Shown here in pieces: positions 42,280 to 51,597 of a stretch of DNA of 64,000 bases. A program made the translations under genes and the position numbers. Under the pieces are notes generated by a model, which saw only the letters and a program-made list of their open reading frames with translations, did no database searches and had not been told where the DNA came from. Source of the stretch: JANQPX01 sp039197065 (GTDB lineage: Bacteria > Pseudomonadota > Alphaproteobacteria > Geminicoccales > Geminicoccaceae); contig JBCCUL010000024.1 in the NCBI GenBank assembly GCA_039197065.1, forward strand, positions 1 through 64,000, in the 5' to 3' direction. Position 1 is the first letter of the stretch, and each line of letters starts with the position of its first letter.

Positions 42280-42738
42280 AGTGTCCACCGTCCCATAATC
42301 CTCCCAGTTCACCTCATCCTCGCAGACCAGGTCCCCGAGCATCGAGGGGCCTTCCCGGTGCGCCGTCTCCATGTCGCCGGAGACGAGTGGGTGCCAGTCC
42401 GGGAGATCGTGGCCGGCGGCGACGAGCCGGTAGCCGCAGCTATGGGGCAGCCAGGTGAGATCATGCACGTTGTCGGGCGTGACCTTTACGCAGTCCGGGA
42501 CGTTCTTCTGACGGTTCGCGTAGTCCTTGCAGCGATGGGTGCAGAGATCGAGGAAGCGGCAGGCGACATCGGAAAGCGCGATCTCGCCGGTGTCCTCGTC
42601 TTCGAGCCGGATCTGACAGCAAAGGCCGCAGCCGTCGCAAAGGCTCTCCCATTCGCTGGCGGTCATGTCGGCAAGCGCTTTGGTTCGCCAGAACGGCTGT
42701 TCACGGCCGCGAGCTTCGTCCTCAGCCTTCATCGGCAT
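42277..42738 (-). CDS. ycgN: YcgN family cysteine-cluster protein
   Basis: A 153-residue UPF0260/YcgN protein with the CDGCGLCC cluster near residue 34 and further conserved cysteines (C-R-F-L-D-L-C, H-R-C-K-D-Y, DCVKV, HSCGY), likely binding an Fe-S cluster or zinc. The TAG stop falls within a dispersed palindromic repeat, so the insertion may have set the gene's 3' end; the final residues (WEDYGTVDT) should be checked against relatives. It overlaps the upstream lipoprotein gene by 17 bases. Confidence 0.88.
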   Translation of the reverse strand: MPMKAEDEARGREQPFWRTKALADMTASEWESLCDGCGLCCQIRLEDEDTGEIALSDVACRFLDLCTHRCKDYANRQKNVPDCVKVTPDNVHDLTWLPHSCGYRLVAAGHDLPDWHPLVSGDMETAHREGPSMLGDLVCEDEVNWEDYGTVDT

Positions 42739-43573
42739 AGGCGAGCTTCCGATCGTTCAGGACCAGGACCTTCGGGCCCGGGCGATCGGTGCAGCAATCG
42801 CCGAGATGGACCCTGCCGTCCCGTATCGCGAGGTCGATCTTGTCCGCATCGGGATTGCCGGAGGTCTTCAGGATCCAGACGTCAACGAGATTGTAGCCCC
42901 CTCTGCCGCTGAGATAGGCCATGAGCATGCGATGCGGCGCTCCACCAAGGGTCTCGCGGGTCAGGATCACGACGGCGTCTTCTCGACCATCACCGTTCAG
43001 ATCGCCGAGCGCCTTGTCCAAGGTCGTCTCATCGTCGATCTCGTCCTGGCCGATCACCGACAGATCACGCGCGACCGCCACCTGCAATGCGTCCTTGTCG
43101 TCGGGTGAGGTTTCCGGCTTTTGTGGCGCGTCCGGCCGGGCGGCCGGCACATGGGGGCGAATCGAGGCCAGCTGCCTGGTCGGTCTTAGGCCTTCGAGGC
43201 AGCGCCAGGCGGCGACGACATAAGGTGGACTGGACCGGCGTGGATCGGTCTTTGTCGAGAGATCCTGTCGCTCATAAGCGCTCGTGGGGCGGCACGCCCA
43301 GCCGCGCGATTGCAGGACGATGCGAGTTTCCTCTGCCTTCTGGCGACAGAAATCCGCCTGGAACTCGGCGCGCCAGAGAATGTCGCGGGCATCGGGCGCG
43401 CGCCGATCGACAACCCGGCAGGGCAGGCCCCGTTCCAGATCCTCGACCTCGATCTCGATATGCCGCGCCAATGCATGCTCGGAGGCGGTTTCCGCCGTCG
43501 GTTTCCGATCGACGCTGCAGCCGGAAATCGTCAGTGCTGCAACCATCGTCACAGCTGTAAGTGACGTTTTCAA
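42722..43573 (-). CDS. Lipoprotein with FG-GAP-like calcium loop
   Basis: A 283-residue lipoprotein (lipobox TISG-C at residue 19). Early cysteines and a DFCRQKAEETRIVLQSRGW segment precede a Pro-rich linker; the C-terminal third has GDLNGDGREDAVVIL, a D-x-D-x-D-G calcium-binding loop as in FG-GAP/VCBS repeats. Function unknown. The start is TTG 43573, which gives a normal lipoprotein signal; the next ATG would remove the basic residue. It overlaps ycgN. Confidence 0.68.
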   Translation of the reverse strand: MKTSLTAVTMVAALTISGCSVDRKPTAETASEHALARHIEIEVEDLERGLPCRVVDRRAPDARDILWRAEFQADFCRQKAEETRIVLQSRGWACRPTSAYERQDLSTKTDPRRSSPPYVVAAWRCLEGLRPTRQLASIRPHVPAARPDAPQKPETSPDDKDALQVAVARDLSVIGQDEIDDETTLDKALGDLNGDGREDAVVILTRETLGGAPHRMLMAYLSGRGGYNLVDVWILKTSGNPDADKIDLAIRDGRVHLGDCCTDRPGPKVLVLNDRKLAYADEG

Positions 43574-43784
43574 GGCGAATGTCCCATTCGCTTCAAGTGT
43601 CGATAGCTGGAGTTATTCTTTTGCCGAATCGAGCCTGCGGGTATAGCAAAGAACGCTAAAGTTACAACGGCTCGCCGTCGCATCGTCGATGTTCTTGAGC
43701 TAACCGTGGCCGATTCATCATGGCTCGTGTGTAGCACGCCCACGGTGAAATTTCACGTCGGAAAGCGTCCCAAATGACGATCTC
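43574..43784. other. Intergenic region between lipoprotein gene and thiL
   Basis: About 210 bp containing the 5' leader of the lipoprotein gene and the region after thiL. No clear terminator hairpin with T-run was found. Confidence 0.3.
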
Positions 43785-44768
43785 TCAGAAGTGCCGCCAG
43801 CCTGTGCCGTCGATGGCGAGCGGCCGGCCGTTGACGTCGAGAATGTCGAGCTGCTCGCCGTCGGTGATCTGACCGATCACGGTCAGCGAAAGGGAGAGCT
43901 GCTGGCTGATCGCCTGGATGGCGGGGCGTTGCTCGGGATGGGCGGTAAACAGGAGTTCGTAGTCGTCGCCGCCGGCAAGGGCGGCTTCGAGGGCACCGCG
44001 AAGAGGGGCTGCGGCCTGTGATAGCGGGATCCGGTCGGTATGGATCTCAGCGCCCTTGCCCGAAGCCTCCAGCACATGGCCGAGATCGGCGACGAGGCCG
44101 TCGGAAATATCGATGGCGGCATGGGCGACGCCGCGAAGCGCCTCGCCGAGGCCCAACCGCGGTTCCGGCAGTCGATAGCGTTTGATGAGAAATTCGGAGG
44201 CGGACATCGAGGTCGAGAGACGGCCTTGCAGGACCTGCAGGCCGAGAGCGGCGCCGCCAAGCGTGCCGGAGACGTAGATGTCGTCCCCGGAACGGGCGCC
44301 GCTGCGGCGCAGCACCTGGCCGCGCGGCGCTTCGCCGAGCATGGTGATCGACAGGGAGAGCGGGCCAGGCGTCACGACCGTATCGCCGCCGAGCAGGGTG
44401 ACGCCGTAGGCGGCCTGGTCTAGACCCAGACCCTGGCTGAAGCGGCCCAGCCACTCCGGCGGCAGGCGCTGCGGGCGCATGAGGGCCAGCAGATAGCCGC
44501 GCGGCGTCGCCCCCATGGCCGCCATGTCGGATAGGTTCACCCGAAGCGCCTTTTGCGCGATGTGGTCCGCCTTGTCATGGGGCAGAAAATGCACGCCTTC
44601 GACCAGCGCGTCCTTGGCGAGCACCATCTGCGCACCTGCGGTCGGTTCGAGAAGGGCGGCGTCGTCGGCAAGGTCGAGGGCGCCGGGGTGACCGGCGGCC
44701 AGCGGGCGAAGATGGCGGGCGATGAAGCCGAATTCGCCCTCGCCGGCGGCGAGTTCCGGATCAGGCAT
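43785..44768 (-). CDS. thiL: Thiamine-monophosphate kinase
   Basis: ThiL phosphorylates thiamine monophosphate to thiamine diphosphate. The 327 residues show GEFGFIARHL, DLADDAALL, DALVEGVHF, VNLSDMAAMGA, GGDTV and DISDGLVADLG, ending with AGGDDYELLFT. The usual GDDAA near the start reads ADDAA, a small departure. The ATG at 44768 is chosen over 44819 because it overlaps the nusB stop by eight bases and fits the family. Last gene of the rib operon. Confidence 0.94.
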   Translation of the reverse strand: MPDPELAAGEGEFGFIARHLRPLAAGHPGALDLADDAALLEPTAGAQMVLAKDALVEGVHFLPHDKADHIAQKALRVNLSDMAAMGATPRGYLLALMRPQRLPPEWLGRFSQGLGLDQAAYGVTLLGGDTVVTPGPLSLSITMLGEAPRGQVLRRSGARSGDDIYVSGTLGGAALGLQVLQGRLSTSMSASEFLIKRYRLPEPRLGLGEALRGVAHAAIDISDGLVADLGHVLEASGKGAEIHTDRIPLSQAAAPLRGALEAALAGGDDYELLFTAHPEQRPAIQAISQQLSLSLTVIGQITDGEQLDILDVNGRPLAIDGTGWRHF

Positions 44769-45252
44769 CGCCGTCCGCCGGTTTTTTGGTGAAGGCGTCG
44801 ACCAGCTCCTGGCGCGCATCGGCGGCTAGGCGATCGAGCACCGCGTTCAAGAAGCCGGTGTCGTCCTTTTCGAGAAACGCATGGGCGAGTTCGAGATATT
44901 CGTTGATCACAACCTTGGCCGGTACATCGGGGCAATGGAAAAGCTCATAAGCGCCGGCGCGCAGAAAGGCGCGTAAGAGATAGCCAAGCCGGCTCAGCGA
45001 CCAGCCCGAGGTGAGGGTCTGCTCGATGCGCTGATCGAGATCGTCGATGGTCTCGTAAGCGCCCTTGGCAAGTTTTAGAAACCACTCCCGATCAACCTCG
45101 GGTGCCGGATCGTCGAGGTCGAGCGGTTCCAGCAGGTCGGCGAGCCGAAAGGCCTGGAACTCCGCCGTGACCAGCTCGATGTCCTGGCCCGAAAGCTCGG
45201 CCTGATAGAGGGCCTGAACGGCGCCGAATCTGGCGGCTCGCCGTCGGTTCAT
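44761..45252 (-). CDS. nusB: Transcription antitermination factor NusB
   Basis: NusB binds boxA RNA with NusE/S10 and supports rRNA antitermination. The 163-residue all-helical protein starts MNRRRAARFGAVQALYQ and ends with the conserved VPAKVVINEYLELAHAF and AFLEKD. Its ATG overlaps the ribH stop by four bases, the standard alphaproteobacterial ribH-nusB coupling. Confidence 0.95.
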   Translation of the reverse strand: MNRRRAARFGAVQALYQAELSGQDIELVTAEFQAFRLADLLEPLDLDDPAPEVDREWFLKLAKGAYETIDDLDQRIEQTLTSGWSLSRLGYLLRAFLRAGAYELFHCPDVPAKVVINEYLELAHAFLEKDDTGFLNAVLDRLAADARQELVDAFTKKPADGDA

Positions 45253-45713
45253 CGGGCGAGCCTGGATCTGATGTCGAGGAGCGAGAGGGCAGCACGGGCG
45301 GCGTCCCCGCCTTTGGCCTTGCCGTTCGGATCGGCGCGTTTCTTGGCCTGCGCCTCGCTATGCACGGTCAGGATGCCGTTGCCGATCAGGGCGCCATGCT
45401 GAAGGGTGAGATCCATCAGCCCGCGCGCGCTCTCGCCGCCGACGATCCGGTCATGCCAGGTCTCGCCTTCGATCACGCAGCCAAGCGCCACAAAGGCATC
45501 ATAGCCGCCGGCGTCGAGCGCGATCTTGATCGCGGCTGGAATTTCAAGCGCACCCGGCACGTTCAGCCGATCGAAGGTGGCGCCGGCTTCGTCAAGCGCG
45601 CGCTCGGCGCCGGTCAGCAGCATCTGGCCGATCTCTTCATAGTAGCGGGCCTCGACGATCAGGATGTGCGGCCGAGAGCCGTTCGGACGCTCTGCCTGTC
45701 CCATGTCGGTCAT
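45249..45713 (-). CDS. ribH: 6,7-dimethyl-8-ribityllumazine synthase
   Basis: RibH condenses the ribitylamino-pyrimidine with dihydroxybutanone phosphate. The 154 residues contain VPGALEIPAAI, ALGCVIEGETWHDRIVGGE and a catalytic His in that segment. The normal GET-D/S-H reads GETWH. The start overlaps the ribE stop by four bases. Confidence 0.95.
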   Translation of the reverse strand: MTDMGQAERPNGSRPHILIVEARYYEEIGQMLLTGAERALDEAGATFDRLNVPGALEIPAAIKIALDAGGYDAFVALGCVIEGETWHDRIVGGESARGLMDLTLQHGALIGNGILTVHSEAQAKKRADPNGKAKGGDAARAALSLLDIRSRLAR

Positions 45714-46312
45714 GGCCGCTGCCCCTCGCGAAACGCCAACTGACGGGCGACGTAGCGGGCGAGCATGTCGACTTCGATGTTCACCGGATCGCCGATCTGT
45801 CTGTCTGCGAGATTGGTTTCGGCAAAGGTGTGGGGGATGATGTTGACGGCGAAGCGGGTGCGGTCCACCTCGTTGACCGTGAGCGAGATGCCATCGACGG
45901 TGATCGAACCTTTCACGGCGATCAATGACGCCAGCTCAGAGGGCACCTCGACTTCCAGACGGTGGGACTCGGCGACGGGGTCGATCGCCGTCACCCTGCC
46001 GACGGCGTCGACATGACCGAAGACGATATGGCCGCCCAGTTCATCGCCGATCCTGAGCGATCGTTCGAGATTGACCCGGTCGCCCACCTGCCAGCGCCCG
46101 GCTGTGGTGACCTCGAGGGTCGCGCCTGAAGCGACGACCGAGAACCAGTTCTCGGTCTTTTCGACCGCGGTGAAGCAGACGCCCGACGTCGCGATCGAGC
46201 CGCCGATCGCGATATCGTCGAGCGGTAGTGCCGTTTCGATGGTCATCTGCCGGCCGTTTCGATCGTCGATCGAGGCGATGCGGCCGACATCGGTGATGAT
46301 ACCGGTAAACAT
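45710..46312 (-). CDS. ribE: Riboflavin synthase, alpha chain
   Basis: Dismutates two lumazine molecules into riboflavin. The 200 residues begin MFTGIITDVGRI and are two related lumazine-binding barrels: the first with ATSGVCFTAV and the NLERSLRIGDELGGHIVFGHVD segment, the second with GSITVDGISLTVNEV. It lies between ribD and ribH. Called ribE here in the alphaproteobacterial sense (ribC in some schemes). Confidence 0.95.
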   Translation of the reverse strand: MFTGIITDVGRIASIDDRNGRQMTIETALPLDDIAIGGSIATSGVCFTAVEKTENWFSVVASGATLEVTTAGRWQVGDRVNLERSLRIGDELGGHIVFGHVDAVGRVTAIDPVAESHRLEVEVPSELASLIAVKGSITVDGISLTVNEVDRTRFAVNIIPHTFAETNLADRQIGDPVNIEVDMLARYVARQLAFREGQRP

Positions 46313-46321
46313 GAGCGTATC

Positions 46322-47467
46322 CTAAGGTTCCCTGGTGATATACGTGGCGGCGAGGTCGGAGGCCAGCACTTCCGTCGCCTTTCGCTCAAATGCCGGTGCA
46401 TCGGCGAGGCGATCGAGCGTCAAGGGGCCGATGGCGGGCAGGCCGTCGCCGCCGAGCAGGATGGGGGCCTGGAAGACGACCAGCCGATCCACCAGGCCGG
46501 CTTTGAGCATGGAGGCATTGAGCGCCGAGCCGCCTTCGATAAGAAGACGGGTGATGCCGCGCTCGGCAAGAGCGCGTAGCGCCAGCTTTAGGTCGAGCTT
46601 CTCGTCTTCCGGATCGTGACCGATCCGAAGGATATCGACACCCGCCTTTTCGTGGGCGACCAAAGCTTCCGGTGGCATGCCTGAGGCGACGATCATCCAG
46701 GTCGGCGGGTTGCCTGCGGTCTGGACGAGGCGGCTGCTGGTCGGCAGGCGTCCGCCGCGGCTGACCACGACGCGCACCGGCGAGCGGTCTTCGAGGCCCG
46801 GCAGGCGGCAGGTCAGACTTGGATCGTCAGTGCGTGCGGTGTTGGCGCCGACCATGATGGCGTCATGGGAAGCGCGGAGCTTGTGCCCGCTGGTGCGCGC
46901 CCGCACCCCGGTGATCCATTGGCTTTCGCCCGAGGCTGTCGCGATCCTGCCATCCAGGGATGTCGCCAGTTTCATGGTCACCAGCGGACGGTTTTCTCTG
47001 ATCTTAGTGAAAAAGCCGGCATGCTGGGCTTCGGCCTCGTCTTTGAGGAGCCCGATATCCACCTGGATACCGCTTTGCCGCAGCTGCTCGATGCCGCGTC
47101 CGTCGACGCGCGAGAAGGGGTCCGTGGCCGCGACCACCACCCGGCGCACGCCGGCATGGATCAGCGCCATGGTGCAGGGCGGCGTGCGCCCATAATGGCA
47201 GCAGGGCTCCAGGGTCACATAGGCGGTGGCGCCGAGCGCTTGGTCCCCGGCACGACGAAGCGCCTCGATTTCGCCGTGATTGCCGGGCGGCGGCCGGGTC
47301 CAGCCACGACCGACGACCCGACCATCCTTGACCAGGACGCAGCCGACGGACGGGTTCGGCCAGACCTGCCCAAGCCCGCGCTCGCCGAGGGCAAGCGCCA
47401 TGGCCATATAGCGCCGGTCCGCCGGATGCCATGGCTTGTCACGCGGTTTCACGTCACTCGGCGGCAT
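46322..47467 (-). CDS. ribD: Bifunctional riboflavin deaminase/reductase
   Basis: RibD performs the second and third steps of riboflavin synthesis. The N-terminal deaminase has HGEIEAL and PCCHYGRTPPC (zinc-binding His and Cys); the C-terminal reductase contains MKLATSLDGRIATASGESQWITG and LLIEGGSALNASML. The frame runs up to 47605 inside nrdR, but ATG 47467, or GTG 47452, fits family N-termini; 47467 overlaps the nrdR end by 14 bases. Length 381 residues. Confidence 0.94.
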   Translation of the reverse strand: MPPSDVKPRDKPWHPADRRYMAMALALGERGLGQVWPNPSVGCVLVKDGRVVGRGWTRPPPGNHGEIEALRRAGDQALGATAYVTLEPCCHYGRTPPCTMALIHAGVRRVVVAATDPFSRVDGRGIEQLRQSGIQVDIGLLKDEAEAQHAGFFTKIRENRPLVTMKLATSLDGRIATASGESQWITGVRARTSGHKLRASHDAIMVGANTARTDDPSLTCRLPGLEDRSPVRVVVSRGGRLPTSSRLVQTAGNPPTWMIVASGMPPEALVAHEKAGVDILRIGHDPEDEKLDLKLALRALAERGITRLLIEGGSALNASMLKAGLVDRLVVFQAPILLGGDGLPAIGPLTLDRLADAPAFERKATEVLASDLAATYITREP

Positions 47468-47927
47468 CCTCTTCCCGCTGATCGGAGAGGCGGGCGATGA
47501 AGCGCTCGAAGTCACGCGCACCGGAGAAATCCTCGTAGACCGAGGCGAAGCGGACATAGGCCACCTCGTCCAGCTCGGCCAGGCGCTCCATGGCGAGACG
47601 CCCAAGCCGCCTGGTTTCGATTTCGGTCTCGCCGGAGATTTCCAGCTCGCGCACGATGCCGTTCACGATCCGCTCGATCTTCTCCTCTTCGACGCCGCGT
47701 TTGCGGCATGCGATGGATATCGAGCGTTTCAACTTGTTGCGGTCGAACAGCGTCTTGTCGCCATCGCGTTTCACCACCAACAGTTCGCGCAGCTGAATAC
47801 GCTCGAAGGTGGTGAAGCGGGCGCCGCAGGCATTGCAATGCCGCCGTCTGCGCACGGCGCCGCCGTCTTCGACCGGCCTCGAGTCCTTGACCTGGTTGTC
47901 GTCAGATCCGCAAAAGGGGCAGTGCAT
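47454..47927 (-). CDS. nrdR: Transcriptional repressor NrdR
   Basis: NrdR represses ribonucleotide reductase genes in response to ATP/dATP. The 157-residue protein has an N-terminal zinc ribbon (HCPFCG ... HCNACG) and an ATP-cone (starting VVKRDGDKTLFDRNKLKRSI). It is located upstream of ribD as in most alphaproteobacteria, though glyA, its frequent neighbour, is replaced here by rpiB 113 bp upstream. Confidence 0.96.
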   Translation of the reverse strand: MHCPFCGSDDNQVKDSRPVEDGGAVRRRRHCNACGARFTTFERIQLRELLVVKRDGDKTLFDRNKLKRSISIACRKRGVEEEKIERIVNGIVRELEISGETEIETRRLGRLAMERLAELDEVAYVRFASVYEDFSGARDFERFIARLSDQREEDAAE

Positions 47928-48040
47928 CGTTCCGTTCTCCGCCCTGGTCTTCCAGCGCGCGTCCGGTTCGGCGATGGGATGCCGATCGAGGACCCGCGGT
48001 GCCGGGCTTGTTGAGGGGCGTCATCTCTTTGGTTCTTCGG

Positions 48041-48508
48041 TCATGGGCGGTCGAGGCCTTCGATCTTGTCGATACGCCGCTGGTGACGCCCGCCTTCGAA
48101 GGGGGTGGCAAGAAAGGCGTCGACGCAATCCAGCGCCACTTCGAGGCCGATGATCCGGGCGCCCAGGCAAAGCACGTTGGCATCATTGTGGGCGCGTGCG
48201 AGGCGGGCGGTGGTCACGTCATGGCAGGTCGCGGCCCTGATCCGGCTCAGGCGGTTGGCGGCGATGCCGATGCCGATGCCCGTGCCGCAGATCAAAAGGC
48301 CGAACGCGCTCCCCTTGCCGTGCGCGTCCTCATGTTCGAGGAGCGCCCGCGCAAGCCTCTCAGCCATGTCGGGGTAGTCGACGGAGCTCCGATCCCCAGG
48401 GCCGAGATCGCTTATCTCGCGTCCCCGTTCGATAAGCGCCGATCCAAGCGCGGCCTTCAGGTCGAAGCCGGCGTGGTCCGAGGCCAGAAGGATCGATGAT
48501 GTCGTCAT
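48041..48508 (-). CDS. rpiB: Ribose-5-phosphate isomerase B
   Basis: RpiB interconverts ribose-5-phosphate and ribulose-5-phosphate. The 155 residues show LLASDHAGFDLK near the start, the catalytic GLLICGTGIGIGIAANR with its Cys, and LCLGARIIG. Ribulose-5-phosphate is also the precursor for the riboflavin enzymes downstream. The start is ATG 48508; no strong Shine-Dalgarno. Confidence 0.94.
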   Translation of the reverse strand: MTTSSILLASDHAGFDLKAALGSALIERGREISDLGPGDRSSVDYPDMAERLARALLEHEDAHGKGSAFGLLICGTGIGIGIAANRLSRIRAATCHDVTTARLARAHNDANVLCLGARIIGLEVALDCVDAFLATPFEGGRHQRRIDKIEGLDRP

Positions 48509-48613
48509 GTCATGCGTCTCGCTGTCAGCGTGACGCCTTTATAATACGGATGAGCCGCACCGCAACTCTGCTGGGTTCAGCTCGCCTGCATGTAAGCCGG
48601 GGACGGCCCGCCC

Positions 48614-49510
48614 CTAGCCCTGGTCGTCGTCGTCAATGGTGGCGATGATCTGGCGGTTTTCGACGACGGCGACCGTGGGATCGACCGTCAGGAAGAGCTG
48701 CAGATGCTCCTGCTCCTCCTTTTCGGAGTCGTCGATGATCGGCGCTTCGATCCGGGCGCTCTGCTCGCCTGGCTTGATGACCACGACGCCGCGATTGGCC
48801 TCGTAGTCTTCGCCATTGATCGCCGTGCCGTCGATCGTAGCGTAGATCAGGACGACAGAGCTGTCCGAGGGCTCCGAAAGGGCGATGTTGAAGGCCACAG
48901 GCGGGCCGTTCTCCTTCGAGTTCTCGACGGAGACCTTGATGCTGAGGTTAGCGGTGGCGGGAAGGGCGGCCTGCTCGGAGCCGACGGCGGCATCCGGCGC
49001 CCCTTCGTTAAGCTCGCCGGCGCTGCCGTCGAGGGACGCGGCGGCGATGGCCTGCGAGTTGTCCTGACCAGCGTCTTCCGTCGCCGGGCCCCCTGCAGGG
49101 GCGGCTTCCTCTTCCCTGATGTCGACCGCGACGCGGGTCTCATTCGATGAGGCGGTTGCCGGCATCGTGCTGTAGATGTTGAGCGCGGCCTCGGCGGTGG
49201 CGATCTGATAAACACCCGGTTCCCAGCCAACCAGCTCGCCGGTAAGTTCCTGTCCGGTCACAGTCTTGAACGCGACGGTCCGTACGGTCGAGCGCGGCAG
49301 GATCTCGCTGGCGCCGTCTTTCGTCTGAATGACGATGTTAGTCTGATCGATCCGGATGATATGACCGTCGATGGTCCGACCGTTCTGCAACGTGATGAGC
49401 GGCCCGCTTGGCACGACGAATTCGGTCGCAGCGCCAAAGGCCGGCAAAGCGCCGAACATGAGGGCTGAGGCCAAAAGGGCCGATCGAACCAGTTTTTGAC
49501 GAGAATGCAT
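48614..49510 (-). CDS. Exported Calx-beta domain protein
   Basis: A 298-residue secreted protein. Signal peptide MHSRQKLVRSALLASALMFG with cleavage near AFG-AA. Then a small beta domain (ITLQNGRTIDGHIIRIDQTN, resembling an SH3/Sm-like barrel), an Ala/Glu-rich linker and a Calx-beta domain (AFNIALSEPSDSSVVLIYAT, GTAINGEDYEANRGVVVIKPG), a calcium-binding adhesion-type fold. An upstream open stretch to 49588 is not supported. Possibly a surface or matrix protein; function unknown. Confidence 0.8.
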   Translation of the reverse strand: MHSRQKLVRSALLASALMFGALPAFGAATEFVVPSGPLITLQNGRTIDGHIIRIDQTNIVIQTKDGASEILPRSTVRTVAFKTVTGQELTGELVGWEPGVYQIATAEAALNIYSTMPATASSNETRVAVDIREEEAAPAGGPATEDAGQDNSQAIAAASLDGSAGELNEGAPDAAVGSEQAALPATANLSIKVSVENSKENGPPVAFNIALSEPSDSSVVLIYATIDGTAINGEDYEANRGVVVIKPGEQSARIEAPIIDDSEKEEQEHLQLFLTVDPTVAVVENRQIIATIDDDDQG

Positions 49511-50014
49511 GGTCAATTCCGAACGTCCTCGTTTCGGCCCGTTGCCGACGGGCCTAATCGGGCCGGAATGGTCAGCGGCTTCACGCATCGGGCTTCCTCG
49601 AACTCATGTTGAGGCCTCCTTTTAGCGACTATCGAGTTTGCGGCCAAGACAGTCATTTCCACGCAAGTCGGAACACACAAAGAGCAAACAACGGGATGAG
49701 GAACATAGAGATAGTAGATTTTCTAATATACCATCAGAATTAACTAAAATGCGATGTATAATGGTTTAAATTCGAAAGTTATTATTACAAATTGCTGGAA
49801 GTCAATATCGAAACGGGTTACTACCTGCCGGCGTATTCGCGATGACGGCTTTGCCGACGGACTGCTCGCCGGGATTGCCTGGAAGGCTTCCTTTAGCTTC
49901 GGAAGACATTCCCGGGTGATGAACATCTTCTGCACCGAATGTGCAAAGTCAGGCGAGCGGGCCATTCACCGTATTCGAACGTTTTGGCGAAACAAACCTC
50001 TGGAGGTTTCCTTG
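49511..50014. other. Promoter region of the SH3-BMP gene
   Basis: About 500 bp between divergent exported-protein genes. 49690-49800 is strongly AT-rich. The frame of the BMP gene is open back to 49754 but lacks a ribosome site there. No RNA or repeat recognised. Confidence 0.4.
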
Positions 50015-51496
50015 ATGACGTTGGCATGGGGGAAGAAACCCACTTTTTCCGCAACCCTCTCGGGAGCGGTCCTCGGCGCGACCCTGGGCTTGACGGCGCT
50101 CTCATCTTCGGTCCACGCACAGGCCGGAGGTTATGTCACGCTCAACGATGTCGATCCGACGACGCTTGACGAGACGTTCGAGGTGAACGTGCGCGCCCTC
50201 AATTTCAGAGGCTCCCCGACCATCGCCGAACCGCCGGTATCGGTGGTGCAGGACGGAGAATTCCTTCTCAAGACCGGTGAGACCTTCAATAGCGACGAGG
50301 GCATCAACTGGTTGAGGGTCATCCGCGAAGACGGTCTGGAAGGCTGGGTTTCCGAGCGCTACGTCTCGTCGGTACGGGACGCGGTCGACCGGGTCGAGGG
50401 CGCTGCCGCGTTCCTCGTCGGCCTGAACCCGACCGCATCGCCTGCGGTCGCCGCCGTCGATGAGGTCAAGGCGGGCTTCGTCTATCCCGCACCCGTCGGC
50501 GATGCCGGCTGGGCCTATTCCCATGACAGCGGCAGACAGGCCCTTGAAGAGCTGCCGTTCGTCACCAAAACCAGCTTTGTCGAATCCGTGCCGGAGGACC
50601 CGGAGCTCGTGGTCGCTGCGCTCGAAGATCTCGTGGCGGAAGGCAACAACCTGATCTTCGGCACCAGCTATGGCTACATGGATTCGATGATGGAGGTGGC
50701 CAAGCGCCACCCCGATGTGGTGTTCATGCACAGCTCCGGCTTCAAGACCCAGCCCAATGCCGGCACCTATTTCGGTCGCATCTACGAAGCCCGTTATCTG
50801 TCCGGCATCGTTGCAGGTGCGATGACCGAATCGAACGTCATCGGCTTTGCCGCAGCCTTCCCGATCCCGCAGGTCATTCGCGGCATCAACGCGTTTACGC
50901 TAGGCGCGCAAAGCGTCAATCCGCAGGTGCAGGTGAAGGTCCGCTGGACCAACACCTGGTACGGTCCCGGCGTTGAGCGCGAGGCGGCGGACGCCCTGAT
51001 CGATGAAGGCGCCGACATCATCACCATCCATCAGAATTCGCCGGCGGCTCTGCAGGCGGCACAGCAGCGCGGCAAGCTCGCGATCGGCTATCACAGCGAC
51101 ATGCAGGCCTTCGCCCCCGAGGCGACGCTGACCTCGGTGGTCTGGGACTGGAGCGGGCTCTACCAGCAGGTCGCCTCCGATATGGCCGATGGCGTCTGGA
51201 AGCCCGATCAGATCTGGTCCGGCCTTGATCAGGGCGTGGTCGATCTGGCGCCGATTTCCGACAAGGTGGACTGGGATGTGCGCTCACTGGTCGAACAGCG
51301 CCGCGACGCCATCGTCGACAAGTCGCTGCGCATCTTCGAAGGCCCGATTCGCGACGCCAGCGGTGAGATCCGCGTGCCGTCCGGCAAGGTGCTCTCCGAT
51401 GCCGATCTGCTCACCATGGATTATTACGTCCTCGGCGTGGAAGGCGGCATCGCGCCGACTATAAGCACCGCATCCGACGAAGACGAAGCCAGCTAA
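50015..51496 (+). CDS. SH3-domain/BMP-family periplasmic binding protein
   Basis: A 493-residue exported protein with an unusual fusion. A signal peptide (cleavage near VHA-QA, residue 35) is followed by a bacterial SH3-like domain (about 56-118, ending DGLEGWVSERYV) and then a BMP/PnrA-type basic membrane protein domain (about 151-440: VKAGFVYPAPVGDAGWAYSH, GTSYGYMDSM, SGFKTQPNAGTYFGRIYEARYLSGIVAG). BMP proteins bind nucleosides or purines for ABC import. No permease genes adjoin it. GGAGG lies nine bases before ATG 50015. Confidence 0.9.
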   Translation: MTLAWGKKPTFSATLSGAVLGATLGLTALSSSVHAQAGGYVTLNDVDPTTLDETFEVNVRALNFRGSPTIAEPPVSVVQDGEFLLKTGETFNSDEGINWLRVIREDGLEGWVSERYVSSVRDAVDRVEGAAAFLVGLNPTASPAVAAVDEVKAGFVYPAPVGDAGWAYSHDSGRQALEELPFVTKTSFVESVPEDPELVVAALEDLVAEGNNLIFGTSYGYMDSMMEVAKRHPDVVFMHSSGFKTQPNAGTYFGRIYEARYLSGIVAGAMTESNVIGFAAAFPIPQVIRGINAFTLGAQSVNPQVQVKVRWTNTWYGPGVEREAADALIDEGADIITIHQNSPAALQAAQQRGKLAIGYHSDMQAFAPEATLTSVVWDWSGLYQQVASDMADGVWKPDQIWSGLDQGVVDLAPISDKVDWDVRSLVEQRRDAIVDKSLRIFEGPIRDASGEIRVPSGKVLSDADLLTMDYYVLGVEGGIAPTISTASDEDEAS

Positions 51497-51597
51497 CCAG
51501 GCTCAGCCTGGGTCGTTGACCTGGTTTTTGTCGTCCTCCTCCTTCTGGTTTACCCGCCGGCGGCGCCGGTGCTATGCCGGAAGGGGGAGGCTTTTGC

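Noticed and set aside
47454..48508. FMN or TPP riboswitch before the rib/thi operon
   Set aside because: The leader and spacer sequences lack the conserved riboswitch cores.
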